Position numbers and translations under genes: made by a program
In this document: piece after piece, positions 42,993-55,352 of the stretch
Numbering within the stretch: position 1 is the first letter of the stretch
Layout: every line of letters starts with the position of its first letter
NCBI GenBank assembly: GCA_036768485.1
Contig: JAVLUZ010000630.1
Coordinates: forward strand, 349,685-413,684
Origin: Mermis nigrescens
Taxonomy: Eukaryota > Nematoda > Enoplea > Mermithida > Mermithidae
Direction: 5' to 3'
Length of the DNA stretch: 64,000 nt
Notes under the pieces: model-generated
Database searches by the model: none
Told to the model about the DNA's origin: nothing
What the model saw: only the letters and a program-made list of their open reading frames with translations

Positions 42993-43993
42993 TATACTTC
43001 GTTTCATTTAGCTTTAAGATTTTTAAAAAAATTCAAAGCGCCTACAAAATGACTTTAAACTGATGCCATAGTTATGATATTCTTCAGTATATTGACTTAT
43101 GCTGAGAAGTTTGCCTTTGTCAAGCCGCATCACTGTATCACAATTTAAAACCACTTTTGTTACGGAAATAATTAGTTTAAAAGTAAACTTGAAAAAAGTC
43201 GTTGAAAATAAATCTTGGAAAAAAATGGTTGAAATTTATCGTGCGACAGAAGTTCTACAGTATTTCAAAGGTAGTTTTTGACGTAATTTTTCAAGCCAGA
43301 AAGCTCACAATTTTGAATTAATAAGCTCACTTAGCTGTCAATTTGATTAATGAATGTTCGACTTATTTGAAAAAATTCGATCAATTTGTATAAGACACTT
43401 GAATATCAGAATACATTTAGCATAAATTAGTTCATTGAATAATCAACTTGTTTGGTGCCATGTAATGTTTTTTTCAAGCCAGAAGGACCATAAAGTTGAA
43501 AAAAATGGTTGATTGCATCTTGAATTTCGCCATTGAAATTACCCATAAAACTTGAAAAATTCCATTAAAAGTATGCATTTCACGACGAATCAACCATTTT
43601 TTCAAGTGATCCTTCCGGCTTTCCGTACTTAGATGTCAGTTTGATTCATGAATGTTCGACTTATTTGAAAAATTTCGTTCAATTTGTAGAAGACTACTTG
43701 AATATCAGAATACATTTAGCATAAATAAGTTCATTGAATAATCAACTTGTTTGGTGCCATGTAATGTTTTTTTCAAGCCAGAAGGACCATAAAGTTGAAA
43801 AAAATGGTTGATTGCATCTTGAATTTCGCCATTGAAATTACCCATAAACTTGAAAAATTCCATTGAAAGTATGCATTTCACGACGAATCAACCATTTTTT
43901 TCAAGTGATCCTTCCGGCTTTCCGTATTTTGTAGCCTGATTCGTTCATATTAAGTTGAAGAGAAAACCGCAATATTAAATGAAACGGACTATA
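42993..43993. mobile_element. MITE-B copy 3 with internal insertion
   Basis: TATACTTCGTTTCATTTAG to GAAACGGACTATA. Family sequence stops near 43165 and resumes at TTTGTAGCCTGATTCG (about 43926). 42615-42992 has no gene. Confidence 0.6.
43329..43927 (+). repeat. ~297-bp direct tandem duplication
   Basis: Two almost identical units (about 43329-43630 and 43631-43927) starting near TGTCAATTTGATTAATGAAT and ending CCTTCCGGCTTTCCGTA. Each holds an inner inverted pair, AAGCCAGAAGGACC...AAAATGGTTGATT versus AATCAACCATTTTTT...GATCCTTCCGGCTT. Confidence 0.85.
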
Positions 43994-44138
43994 GAGCAGC
44001 GTCGTTTTTCATGATACTATTGTTAACGAAAGAACATTCATATTTGTATGAGTGTAGATAAATGACAAAATTGCGTAGGTCATGACAATAATATTACTAT
44101 AAAGCTGAATAATGTAAATTGCACGTTGATACAGTATC

Positions 44139-44164
44139 ATAGGTAGCGCGATAGCGCTACCTAT
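44139..44164. repeat. Terminal-type hairpin of the module repeat, copy 2
   Basis: ATAGGTAGCGCGATAGCGCT followed by ACCTAT; reverse-oriented partner of 1935-1961 with the same ATATACTTGG flank. Confidence 0.55.
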
Positions 44165-44249
44165 AATATACTTGGTCATACTTTTTCTTGTATGTTTATC
44201 ACAGCGAGTGCGAATTTTGTGTCCCCTCACAGTAACAACGGCACACACC

Positions 44250-44478
44250 TATAGTCCGTTTCATTTAGCTTTGAGGTGTTTTAAAAAATTCAAAGTGGCC
44301 TACAAAAGTGCTTTAACCAACAGAGTAGTTATGGTATTCAACAGTACACCGAGTTATAGAGAGACTTTTGCCACTCTAAAGCCCCATTACTGTATCACGA
44401 TTTTAAACCATTTTTGTAGCCTGCCTCATGCGGATTAAATTAAAGAGAAAACCTCAAATTTAAATTAAACAGACTATA
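44250..44478. mobile_element. MITE-B copy 4
   Basis: TATAGTCCGTTTCATTTAG to TTAAACAGACTATA; the best-preserved copy, 229 bp. Confidence 0.75.
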
Positions 44479-44479
44479 C

Positions 44480-45260
44480 GAGGTGCGGTTTTTTTAATTG
44501 ATAAAAAATTAAAAAACTCGACTTTAATTTTTTTAAAATTTGTTTACACTCAATACTGAGTTAGCAATGAGTGTGCAAAGTGTAAACCGAAAAAATCAAA
44601 TAATTTTCGGAGAGCCAATTTTTTTAAATGTTGCCCCTGAGTTGTAGATTACGAATCTGACCCTAAAATTTCTTTACAATCAATGGTTGTTGCATAAAAG
44701 TGTAAAGTATACGTATTTTATACTCTTTGCGTATCCTAGAGCTTACCTACCTGAATTTTGGTTTTCTGTGCAGTTCAATTGGTTTTATAATGTAGAGGGC
44801 TACAATATCTCAAAAAGAATTTTTTTCAACGCAATATTTCTCGATCTGTGATCGTTTTAATGTAAAGAATTCGAGACGAAAAAAGAAGTTTTTAGCTACT
44901 CCGCTAGGCGGAACATGCTGTTTATGCTTAAAATGTGCTCTGACCTAAGCGTTGCACTTCCTAGTTTATTTTGTTTCCATACACCCAACATTGCGTTATT
45001 AGCGCAAATGTAAAGTTCACACTGAGAAGCCCTTTTCCACCCAGAGCATTGGATATGGTCTTTCTTTTTAAAATAATCTCCGTAACGTCAGAATAACGAA
45101 TCTGACCTTTAAACTCTTCTACAGCCGGAGGTTGTTGAGTTGTGAAGAGGTGAAGTTTGAATTTTGCACATGTTTGCTACTGCCAATATTTAACTCCTTA
45201 TTGCATATTTTTTGATCACTTTTTTGTTTCAAAGATTTGAATCGTTTTTATTCACAAACA
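44480..45260 (-). repeat. Module repeat family, reversed copy
   Basis: GTGTAAA/TTTACA motifs, AATGTAGAGGGCTACAATAT (reverse of GTAGCCC...CCTCTACATT near 1465-1485), ACGAATCTGACC twice (44650, 45097). Same family as 1-1934. No gene. Confidence 0.5.
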
Positions 45261-45889
45261 TACAGTTTTGAAGATTAACTGTGATAAGAACCATATTTCA
45301 AAATACTACCTGCAAATTATTTCATAATAATAATTCTTATGCACTGTCTTTATCAAATTGATTCCAATATTTTTTCTTGTTAAAATCCATACAGATTTAT
45401 GTCTGTCCATTATTGGAATGTATGCGGCTCATCAATTCTCTTAAATTGTTTGCATTTGGTGACAGGTCGACCGGTTTATTGATTTACGGCCGGAATCTTA
45501 AATTTTAAAACCATATCTGACAAAAAGCTGACAGATTACGATTAGAGCATTGATGTAATATATAATTATCGTAACCCTCGCCTCACTGCTTCAATTCAAT
45601 AAATTTTCTGACTACCGTTGTTATCTTTCTTTCCATATCAACACTTGATATTGAAGCGATAAACTGTTGAAGAAAAAGCAAAAACTGTTGCTCTTAATCT
45701 TTGCTTATGCAAGCTCTGGATTTAACTTTCCTCGAGCATTTGTGTTGTGAAATATATTAAGAAAATATTTACGCTAATTTTTAAATCGATCCAACGGGGG
45801 ACTTTTATGTAGTTTTCCCATTGATTAAGGTTAGTTTGACTGCCTTTTTTGTATTGAGAATGTAGTGTTTGAGGATATAATCATGCGTA

Positions 45890-46000
45890 AAAAAAGTAGA
45901 ATACTGGCAAGAAAAAATGCTCCGATGGAGCAAAAAAGGTGAATATACTTGAATTTCTTCATTGTTAAGGATGTAAAAGGATTTTGCCTGTCAAAACTTC
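45890..46000 (+). repeat. Single end of the GCAAAGAAAAATGCTCC repeat
   Basis: GCAAGAAAAAATGCTCCGATGG and AATATACTTG...TTAAGGATGTAAAAGG match 39494-39570. 45261-45889 and 46001-46612 show no other recognisable feature; the 114-residue frame at 46018-46362 has no family match. Confidence 0.55.
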
Positions 46001-46620
46001 ATAAGCGTATTTCCTTTTTAATCAATAAGTTGCTTTGTCGTACTTTCGATCTTGTGGGATATTTGCGATGTATCCACCGTGCGGTCTATTCTGAGGTAAG
46101 TGCCTTTATTGGCTAAATGATATCGAATCAGCCAGTTGGAAGACATATCAATTATCATGCTGAGATGAATTTCGATTTCGCCTGCAGAAACGAAGATCTT
46201 TCTTATTGGAAGGCAAACGAGAACGACCAAACGATTAAAAAAATTAATTGTGACAGATGTGAATAAAAATTCCGTTCGCCTTTGGTTTAAAAAATTCAAG
46301 TCAGAGCTCAGGAGATTACCTGAATAAATATCGTTCGGCAAAAAAACAATGGAGGCACACAAGAAGAAAGAAAATTCTGTGGGGTCCGATGGGACAGAAA
46401 AAAGTTACCTACATACCTGAATAGACATTCAAAGTAAATTTTAAAAAAGTAGGTGTTGTAAGACAATTTTTGAGATAAAGGGCGGAAAATCTAAATCACC
46501 ATTCTAATTTAAAACAAAAAACAGATACACAACAGTACAAATGTCAGTTTTTCTAAATATAATTTTTTTCTGCACATTAGCGGTCATCTCACATGATCTA
46601 GGGGGTTAGGGGGTTTTTAC

Positions 46621-47164
46621 CATACGTGGGCAGCAAGAAAATTCTGGGGGGGGTGCAAGATTTTTTTGAAGGTCGAAAAATGGCCTTAAAAATGGTGGTA
46701 TGCACACATGGGCGTGGGGGGATCTGGGGGGGGGGTCTGGACCCCCCCAGAAACCAAAAGACCCCCCCAGAAATCAAAAGACCCCCCAGAAATCAATTTT
46801 TGAAAATTTTTTTTCGTTTTTTCGCAATTTTTTGATGCCAATGGATAGTGCTTGATGAGAAACGTCGAAAAATGGTGTTTTTATCGCCATATCATCATTT
46901 TTAAGGCCATTTTTTGACCTTCAAAAAATCTTGGACCCCCCCCAGAATTTTCTTGCTGCCCACGTATGGTGGTATGGCGATAAAAACACCATTTTTCGAC
47001 GTTTCTCATCAAGCACTATCCATTGGCATCGAAAAATTGCGAAAAAAACGAAAAAAATTTTCAAAAATCTGAATTCTGGGGGGGGTATTTTGATTTCTGG
47101 GGGGGGGGTATTTTGGTTTCTGGGGGGGGTGCATACCCCCCTAAACCCCCCACGCCCAGGTGTG
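46621..47164 (-). mobile_element. MITE-A split by another MITE-A
   Basis: CATACGTGGGCAGC to CCCAGGTGTG; perfect TSD GTTTTTAC at 46613-46620 and 47165-47172. Confidence 0.93.
46703..46968 (+). mobile_element. MITE-A inserted in MITE-A
   Basis: CACACATGGGCGTGG to CTGCCCACGTATG, 266 bp; perfect TSD GTGGTATG at 46695-46702 and 46969-46976. Confidence 0.93.
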
Positions 47165-47206
47165 GTTTTTACCCCCCCCCAAATTTTAACCATCCGCAAA
47201 AATTTT

Positions 47207-47460
47207 TTCACCACCCCAGAATTGGCGATTTTTTTAAAGTTACCGAAAATTTTCAAAAATTTGTAGAAAAGGTGTTTTTAAGCGTTTTTAGCTATTTATT
47301 TCTTCAAAAGAGCCAAATTTTTGAGGCTCCGCGCCATTATACTCATGTTTTGACTGTATTTCGTTCAATTTGTTCCGACTTTTTTTGATTTTTTCGGAAT
47401 TTTTTCAATGTTTGTATGCTCTAGAATAATAGAGCATCGTCAGAAAATGCATATATACGC
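47207..47460 (+). repeat. Family-D repeat (hairpin GGCGCNTCGCGCC), copy 1
   Basis: Block order shared by all copies: CAGAATTGGCGATTTTTT, AAAAGGTGTTTTTAAGCG, a GGCTCCGCGCC hairpin, TATACTCATGTTTTGACTG, TTCGTTCAATTT, TATGCTCTAGAA, GAGCATCGTCAGAAA. Probably a MITE; limits unclear. Confidence 0.5.
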
Positions 47461-47757
47461 AACGCAATCAGATGCATACATCGAGGATACGAGCGGAGTC
47501 AGCCCGGCCTGGGTGAGGTCAACCGAAAATTTTATGGGGCTAAATTGGTCAATCAATATAAATATTAAGATAATATGACTTAAGTGGCATTTTCTGATCG
47601 ATTTCACGCATTGTTGCAAGGAAGTCTAAATTTTTGACCGTTTCTCTAGAAAATGTATCTTTTTTGTTTATGTAGGTACTTCTGTAATCTGGCTGGACTC
47701 AAACCTTCTCCCCACGTGCATCGTGCATGCCAGCATAGAAATCGACACACTCAGTCG

Positions 47758-47930
47758 CATACGTGGACAGCGCCAAAATTCCGGGGGGGGGGGGTGTGCA
47801 AGATTTTTTAAAGGTCAAAAAGATGGCCTTAAAAACGGTGGTATGGCGAAAAAAGCGCCATTTTTCAGCGTTTCTCATCGAGCATTATCCACTGGCATCA
47901 AAAAATTGCGGAAAAAAACAAAAATCATCA
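47758..47930 (-). mobile_element. MITE-A, 3'-truncated
   Basis: CATACGTGGACAGCGCC and the internal core are present; homology ends after TTGCGGAAAAAAACAAAAATC. Confidence 0.75.
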
Positions 47931-48004
47931 TTTGCGATCATACAAAAATTTTTTACAACATTTTAAAATTTTATGTAAACATGGCCGCTTCCATACGTGC
48001 ACAG

Positions 48005-48277
48005 CATACGTGGGCAGCAAGAAAATTCTGGGGGGTGCAAGATTTTTTTGAAGGTCGAAAAATGGCCTTAAAGATGGTGGTATGGCGATAAAAACACCAT
48101 TTTTCGACGTTTCTCATCAAGCACTATCCATTGGCATCAAAAAATTGCGAAAAAAACGAAAAAAAATTTTCAAAAATTGAATTCTGGGGGGGGGGGTATT
48201 TTGATTTCTGGGGGGGGGGGTATTTTGGTTTTCTGGGGGGGGTGCATACTCTCCCCCAAACCCCACGCCCAGGTGTG
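48005..48277 (-). mobile_element. MITE-A copy
   Basis: CATACGTGGGCAGC to CCCAGGTGTG; perfect TSD GTGCACAG at 47997-48004 and 48278-48285. Confidence 0.93.
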
Positions 48278-48289
48278 GTGCACAGGACC

Positions 48290-49550
48290 TAAAAAGTGTA
48301 AAAAATCGCCCCCATACGTTGAAAACACCGTTTTTTAGACGTTCCTCGATGTCGCGCATCTTTTAAAACAACTTTCATGGCTTTAAGCCATAAAAAGACA
48401 CTTTCGAAATTTTTTCGAGCCTGACTATCAAGATTCCCACGTTGTAAAATCTACACTGTGGCATGGGAAATCAGCGTTTTCGCTAGAATGCGAGAAATTT
48501 ATAAATGGCAAATCCTGTATGAAAAAAAGTATTTTAATCGATAAGAAATAAATTGACAAACGGTTAAACGCAATATTAAGATTTATGAAAAGTTAAAGGA
48601 AGCGGATCAATTGACAAAAATGAGCATCAGTGCGAAATTTTCTAATTTTTTTCCTCAAATTTGGCAGCCTTGTCGACGGGCGCGCATTCTAATTCCTGGA
48701 ATTTATCATGTTCCCACATGAAATTATCCTCCGGCGCCGATCTCCCTGAGAATGCAAAATAGATATGTTTGAATCTTACATTTAACGGCCTGGAATTTTG
48801 GGGGTCCCGGCCAACTTAAGATGGGGTGGGGGTAATTACCACAAATTTTTGGCCAAAAATGATCAAAAAACGACTAAGAACGGCCAAAAATTCGATTTTT
48901 TCCCCAAAAAATGGGGAGGGGTCAAAAATTTCCTGGCGTCGGTGGGGGGGGTGGGGGACGTCTGAATCTAGGTGGGGGACCCCCATCCGTCTCTTACATC
49001 TATGATTTTAATAGATATACAAACAAAAAGGAAAACAAAAATGCAAAGCGCAATGGAATGCAAAATTTTAAATCGCTCAAACTGAAATCCATCAAGGTTT
49101 GGGTTTTTGAACCAAATTAAATCAGTCTAAATCGCTTTCGCTTGATTCCAGAAAACTCAAGCTGATTTGCCAATTTAAATTAGTAGAAGTGACTCAAAAA
49201 TGCGGTTAAAAAGATATCTAAAATTCATGGTTGTTTACACTATTTTTATATCCTTTCGAATAGCTTGATTTACTTTACACCTAAAAAAATCGCTTTAAAA
49301 TTATCATACAAATTAAATTAGTTTTTTAATTAAAAAAAATTAGTTTTTAAATTTTGAAAAATTATAAACTTTTTGAAATTTCAGCTATTAAATGCTCTCA
49401 AACGTGAAATTCTTTCGTCTTCATTTTATTTTTCCACTTTTTCAGTTTTTTTATTTCCTTTATAAACGAAAATCAATTAAGAGCGGTATAAAATGATGGA
49501 AACATCAGGAAAAATAGCATGTCGAACGCTTAAGGTAAGTAGACGAAAAT
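48290..49550. other. No gene seen; G-rich patch
   Basis: A family-D relic (ACACCGTTTTTTAGACGTTCC near 48325) and a G-rich stretch at 48800-48990 (TGGGGGGGGTGGGGGAC) that may be a MITE end. The rest is AT-rich without credible frames. Confidence 0.4.
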
Positions 49551-49564
49551 TTTTGGCTCTCATG

Positions 49565-49823
49565 CACACCTGGCCGTGGGGGGGTTTGGGTGGGGGTATG
49601 CACCCCCAGAAACCAAAATACCCCCCAGAAATCAAAATACCCCCCAGAATTCAATTTTTTCGTTTTTTTCGTCTTTTTTCGCAATTTTTTGATGCCAATG
49701 GATAGTGCTTGATGAGAAACGTCGAAAAATGGTGTTTTTATCGCCATACCACCATTTTTAAGGCCATTTTTTGACCTTCAAAAAATTTTGCACCCCCCAG
49801 AATGTTCTTGCTGCCCACGTATG
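49565..49823 (+). mobile_element. MITE-A copy defining the termini
   Basis: CACACCTGGCCGTGG to CTGCCCACGTATG; perfect TSD CTCTCATG at 49557-49564 and 49824-49831. With this TSD both ends start CA (CACACCTGG and CATACGTGG), which fixes the family's TIR. Confidence 0.93.
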
Positions 49824-50390
49824 CTCTCATGTAATATTTTTGGCATTTGAACTTATTGGTACTTAAATACATTAAATACACGATATTTATTTCTTAAATG
49901 ATATTTGAATGTAAAATTTACAGATTTATAATTGATTTGAATTTTTTGAAAATTCCAAAGTGCATATGGAGAAAGAAATGTTCCAAACAATCGTTCATCT
50001 TTATCTATGTATCAATTCGAACTATTTAATTTTGAGATCCTTACATAGATAAATAATAGATCAGGCCATATATTCTCAAACTGATTCAAAATTTAAATTT
50101 TGTCAAGTCACCGCGAATTAAGATATAAATTTCCCAAAACAAGCGTTATTTTAGATTTATCGTACAGAAACGCGAGCGAAAAAAGAATCTTTTTTCCTTA
50201 CCTATTTCAAAATTCTCGTTTTTTTCCGGATAAACAGATGATGCAAAAAATTGCTTTTATAAGATATTTTGAAGAAATTTGATGAAAATAAACAAAATAT
50301 CGGTAGAACAAACTCTATGCTTCACACCATCGTACGTGAATGAGCGGTAAGTGCAAGAGATGAAATTTAAGTGCTTTGCACAATACGCGA

Positions 50391-50622
<232 letters not shown>

Positions 50623-51877
50623 CGGCTCGGAATCGGAACAGGAGGACCCAAGAAAATTTTTTTTTGGGGTTAGAGAAAGTGAGTCCAATTTTTGGCTAAA
50701 AATTGCGAAAAATCAATAAAAAATTGCCAAAAAATTGGACGGTTAAAAATTCCTGGTTTAAGGAAAAGAGAGAACGACGAATCCCCTGTAAAATGTATTC
50801 GACTTTACATCGCTTCAAATATTGCTCCTGAAAAAGTGCTTTACACCGCTACTAATAACTATAAAATCAGTTTGTTTACAATACGAACGTGGAGAATAAG
50901 TTTAAAGATCTATTCATCAGTACGTTTCGAAATCATAAAGGAATATTTCTCTTACACGCAAAACTTTAAAAAACAACAAACATGAGATCATATATTGTGT
51001 AAAGTACGCAAAATACGGGTGGTGTAAACGAAGAACACCGAGATAAGGAGCAGAATGGCCGAAAATAAAATAAAAAATTTTCGAAAAAATGTAAAATGTG
51101 TATATTACGTCTTTTATCGCTCCACGGTCCTCTGAATTGCCTAAAACTTTCGTAGCCGCTTCGTTCTTCGTGCTTAAACATAATGTTATTAATGCTACAC
51201 TTAATTATTTCTATATTAATAGGCTTTTACACATTGTACTTACCGTGATACGTTTATTTACACTCTACTTTACACTGCGATAATTTTACTCATTTCGATA
51301 AATAGATGATAGATAAAGACCACTCGCTAATCAAGTTAGACAACAAACATCGACGTAATCATAGTTAAGAGGCCATTTTCCGATTTTTCGACTCGTCGCC
51401 ATTTATTTAAAATTTATTCATAATTGAAATTTATTTAAAATTATGGATTTTCGTTTTTTTCTTTTTTCGAACAAAAATTTTTGAAAAAATCGACAACACT
51501 AATAAACTCTTTTATATCACTTTTGTCTACGCTTAACTTTACACTAATAAGCTTGTTTACGCTTTATTACATTTGTTACACGACTCTCGATTCAGTTATA
51601 ATTGCTAATTCATAAGACGAATAAGTATAATAGAATATTATTCTTTTAATAATTACTATTATGTTATATTTCCATTTTAATATATTATTATAGTAATTTA
51701 TAATGATGTAATTTGAAATGAAAGCTATACGATGGCAGGAAAAATAATCAGATCGATGACAAAGCCAGATAAGGTTTACATAATTATTGCAAATACGTAA
51801 TAATAAATATTGCAGTTATATAAGTATATAAGTATATAAAAAAGTATATATAAATAAAAAATAAAGTATATACGTAC

Positions 51878-52026
51878 TTCGAAATAACTTCTGCCTTTCG
51901 GCACTTGAGTAGGATCCAATAGATTTAGCATAATTTTCTTTTCTTCGACCTTTTTCGGCACTGGCTGCGTTTGTGCCGGTCTCCTTTGGTCTACAGTACG
52001 AAAATTCTTCGGTCGATATCCTCGAC
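51878..52026 (-). CDS. Internal coding exon of an unidentified host gene
   Basis: On the minus strand, TTTTGTCTTAG precedes 52026 (acceptor) and GTACGTATA follows 51878 (donor), enclosing 149 nt open in one frame: one base from the previous exon, two to finish the first codon, then 49 codons. The product reads RGYRPKNFRTVDQRRPAQT, then PVPKKVEEKKIMLNLLDP, then TQVPKGRSYFE. Basic, Pro-rich and repeat-free, unlike its surroundings. I do not recognise the family; other exons should lie upstream (above 52026) and downstream (below 51878) on the same strand. The candidate at 58524-58886 could belong to the same gene but no link is visible. Confidence 0.55.
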
Positions 52027-52119
52027 CTAAGACAAAATATTTATTAAAATATTTAAATAGTAATGACAAAAGTATTAACGATCTTGAGGGGCTATAGCGG
52101 GGGTTTCCACCCATTTCCC

Positions 52120-52400
52120 AGAATTCGCGATCATCCTAAAAAACCCGTGAAAAAGACGTTTTTTAAAATCATTCTTAGCAATCCGCCAGCTCAAAAGCGT
52201 CAAATTTTCGGCGTTCCGCGTTTCTTTATTGTTTTATTCTCCTAAAATTTTTATTTTAATTTTTATTTTTCATTTTTTAACTATATTTTGGTCAATTTAT
52301 CTGAATTTTTGCGACTTTTCGGAATTCGTAAGCGTTTTTACGAAGTAGAAAGACAGCGGGTCGGCAGAAAGGCCAAAAAATGACGTTTCTGACGCACATC
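52120..52400 (+). repeat. Family-D repeat, copy 2
   Basis: GAATTCGCGAT, TCAAAAGCGTCAAATTTTCG, GGCGTTCCGCG; TGACGTTTCTGACG near 52380. Confidence 0.45.
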
Positions 52401-52799
52401 CACAGTTTTTGAGCCATAAAATGCGCATATTGGAAAATTTGTCTGCTTTCGCTATTCCGCCTTCCAAAAATACCCGTCGCTGTGAACGTCCGGTCATGAA
52501 CCAATCAATAAGCGAACGGCATAGCGAAATTTAATGTAAGCGTACAGTACGCCTGCCACAGCCCACACATGTACTAGAAGGATGGCCGCTTCCAAATCAA
52601 CCGCCTCATTCTACAAAAGGCCAACCAGCATCTTTCGCCACCACTACGAGTTTAGAAAAAAACGTCCGTATTCCGGTATTTTATTTGCTATTTTTGGCCA
52701 AAAAATGTCACTTAACACCAGACGTGTTCTTGGAGGGCTATAGGGGGGAGTTTTCGACCCACCCTAGAATGGCAACTGACCCCCGCTAAATGGCTGCGA

Positions 52800-53275
52800 A
52801 CCCTTAGAATTATCGATTTTTTGTAAAAGCTGGTAAAAGTTGTAAAAAGTGTGCCTTTCTAAGCATTTTAAACCTATTTCTGGCTCAAAAATATCAAATT
52901 TTCGGCGCTTTGCGCCGTATACATATTTATTGACAATATTTTGTTCAATTTACTCAATTTTCAATATTTCCGAAATTTTATTCCGTTTTTATGCTCTAGA
53001 AAGAACGAGCATTGTCTGAAACGTCAAAAACAGTGTTTTTGAAGTGTAACCATCGTTTTAAGACCAAAAAAGGAACTTTTTACACATTTTTGACAATATT
53101 TTGTTCAATTTACTCAATTTTCTCACGTTATTTCGAACTTTTTTTACGTTCTTGTTTCAGAAGGAACGAGCATTATCGGAAAAGTCAAAAAACAGTGATT
53201 TTGACGTGTACCTATCGTTCTTTAGCCCGAAAAAGGCACTTTTTAAAAAATTTTTGGCCTGAACTCCCCCCCCTA
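52800..53275 (+). repeat. Family-D repeat, copy 3, with a partial tandem second unit
   Basis: AATATCAAATTTTCGGCGCTTTGCGCCGTATAC at 52885-52920 (shown by its parts), TTGTTCAATTTACTCAATTT at 52941 and again at 53101, GAACGAGCATT at 53003 and 53164. Confidence 0.6.
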
Positions 53276-54109
53276 AAATTCCCACGCCTTACATGTATGC
53301 TTAACACCATATATGAGCGTAGGAAATGAATTCGGTAAACCCCGGAGAATCTGAAAAAACCGTCACAAATCGATAGTCGCCTCGTCAAAATTAAATTTTT
53401 GATAGTAGTCTTGGTAATTTTGCTTCATCGGACCCCCATAATTTGGTTACTACTGCCCATGCATGTTTAGCATCGCCTCCTCAGCCATAGAACAATACAC
53501 ATTCATGATGGTTGCAGGCTTGACCCCCAAAATTTTTTTCATTTTCTTCATGATTAAAAATTAAGCAAATCAGAATATCACACCGCATCGATTCAAGCCA
53601 CATAAAGTTACTGATTGACTTGATAAACTTCTGGATTAATTTCTAATGTGTTGCCTTTTTTCCGTATTGGCTTATTTTATCAAAAATTACAAATTTGAAT
53701 AAGTAAATATGAATTTGACGTATTTCATCCATTCGATGCAGAAAAATGCTTCAATCACGCCTTTACGCACCTGCTTGGAACTTCGGCTGCCTCGAAAGCG
53801 GATCCGATTGCCTTTTAATCGTTCGATATCTGCTAAATACGATTCAACATTATCAGTATTTTTATTCGCTTTTCATCGAGTTGATAATAAAAACGAAAAC
53901 TTGTGTGCTCTGTCAATTAGAGCAAAGTCAAGCTGAAACGGCAAAAATGTCAAATTAGGCGTCACTACGTGCAAAACGGCAAAATAATTAACATTCATAA
54001 TAGGACAATAATCAAATTCGAAACTTTTACTCGACTTATCTGACTCGTATATGGTAATTTCGACTAATTTTTCAAAATTTCACACCTCCATACCGCTTTT
54101 GACAACCCC

Positions 54110-54400
54110 TCCCCAACCAAAAATTCTTTCAACCCCCAAAACTTGCGATTTTCCAAAATAAAAATTCGCACAAAAGGTGCTGTTTTAGCCCTTTTTATTC
54201 GCTTGGTTTGCCGAAAAGTGCCAAATTTTCGGCAAGTCGCGCCCTATACTCATTTTTGACTACGTTTTTTGGTCGCATTTTTTTTACATATTTTTTCGAA
54301 ATTTTTTGTTTTTTCATTCCTAACAGATCGAGCGTCGTCAAAAGCACAAAAAAATAAAGATTTTCAGAGCCCAAAAAGACGCCTCAAGCATTCACCTTAC
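54110..54400 (+). repeat. Family-D repeat, copy 4
   Basis: ACTTGCGATTTTCCAAAAT, GTGCCAAATTTTCGG, TCGCGCCCTATACTCATTTT, CGAGCGTCGTCAAAAG. 53276-54109 holds no gene; the 75- and 70-residue frames near 53709-53958 overlap each other and match nothing. Confidence 0.5.
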
Positions 54401-54754
54401 CCAAAATTCCCATGCCGTGCAAGTCTGGTACCTAATCAACTTTGATGCGTATCAAAAGGCAGCCGCCTTTCATTTTCCAGAAACTAGAAATACTGTATCC
54501 ATTTCACGACTTTTGGAATAAAAGCTTATTTTTCTTGACCACTAGTCTTTTAGTCCACGGTCGCTAACCCCAAAAACGCCCTTAATGTGCGGAAACCATT
54601 CAAATCAAACAAATAAATAAAAATAAATAAGATTACTGGAATAAAACTAAAGAGGGACGACCCGGTAGATGATAAAAAAGTGCAAACTGGACTGAAAGCT
54701 GATAAAAAACCTGTGCGTTTCAAGGAGCCCAACGGAACAAGCTTACGTGGAACA

Positions 54755-54925
54755 TTGCTCGCGAGATGTGGCATTTTGACGTCACAACGCTTAACGATTT
54801 ATATGTACCGCATATTTAAGCAAGCATCAAAGTAATCGGTCGCAGCTAAGAGATGAAGGTTATTTATGCAAGAACATGTCAAATCATTTTGCGCTATGAC
54901 GTCAAAACGCCACATCTCCGTAGGA
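54755..54925. repeat. Inverted repeat around TGACGTCA
   Basis: CGAGATGTGGCATTTTGACGT at 54761 and its inverse TGACGTCAAAACGCCACATC near 54898 enclose about 120 bp. Both contain a CRE-like TGACGTC. 54926-55238 has no gene. Confidence 0.5.
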
Positions 54926-55238
54926 GAGGGCGCTGAAGTGCAAAATATGGATTCACGATGTTTTGACCTCTATTTATCATATAAGTCTCTCTTGATATTT
55001 TTTCTTAGGCTTGGGCTTAGTTTGAGATAAAGCAGAATTTTAGGCTGCTTAAGTCGACATATAGCTGCTTAGGTCGACTTTTAGGCGTACAGATGAAAGT
55101 TGTCAATCACCAATTGCGCCTGAACGCCAAATGCGCCAAGACGCCACTTTTGGAAAAATCATTTTTTACAGGAAATCGCAAAAGTGCCGGTTGATTTGAA
55201 GAAGTGTATTTCTGTGCAAAACATATTAGTAGTAATTA

Positions 55239-55352
55239 GGGATGCAGCGGGTGCACATTTTTTGGAATAGCGGGTGCGGGTGCGGGTACCAAAATTTTGC
55301 TTTTAGCGGGTGCGGGTGCGGGTGTCGCACCTTAAAAATAGCGGGCACGGGT
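55239..55352 (+). mobile_element. Solo hAT-type end with (GGGTGC)n array
   Basis: TAGGGATGCAGCGGGTGC followed by GCGGGTGCGGGTGCGGGTA and a second GCGGGTGCGGGTGC run. No matching right end in the window, so a truncated element or one solo terminus. 55353-56400 is AT-rich with no supportable gene. Confidence 0.55.

Noticed and set aside
46921..47388. Overlapping frames of 111-121 aa on both strands
   Set aside because: They run through MITE-A G-runs, C-runs and A-runs; the same artefact appears at every MITE-A copy.
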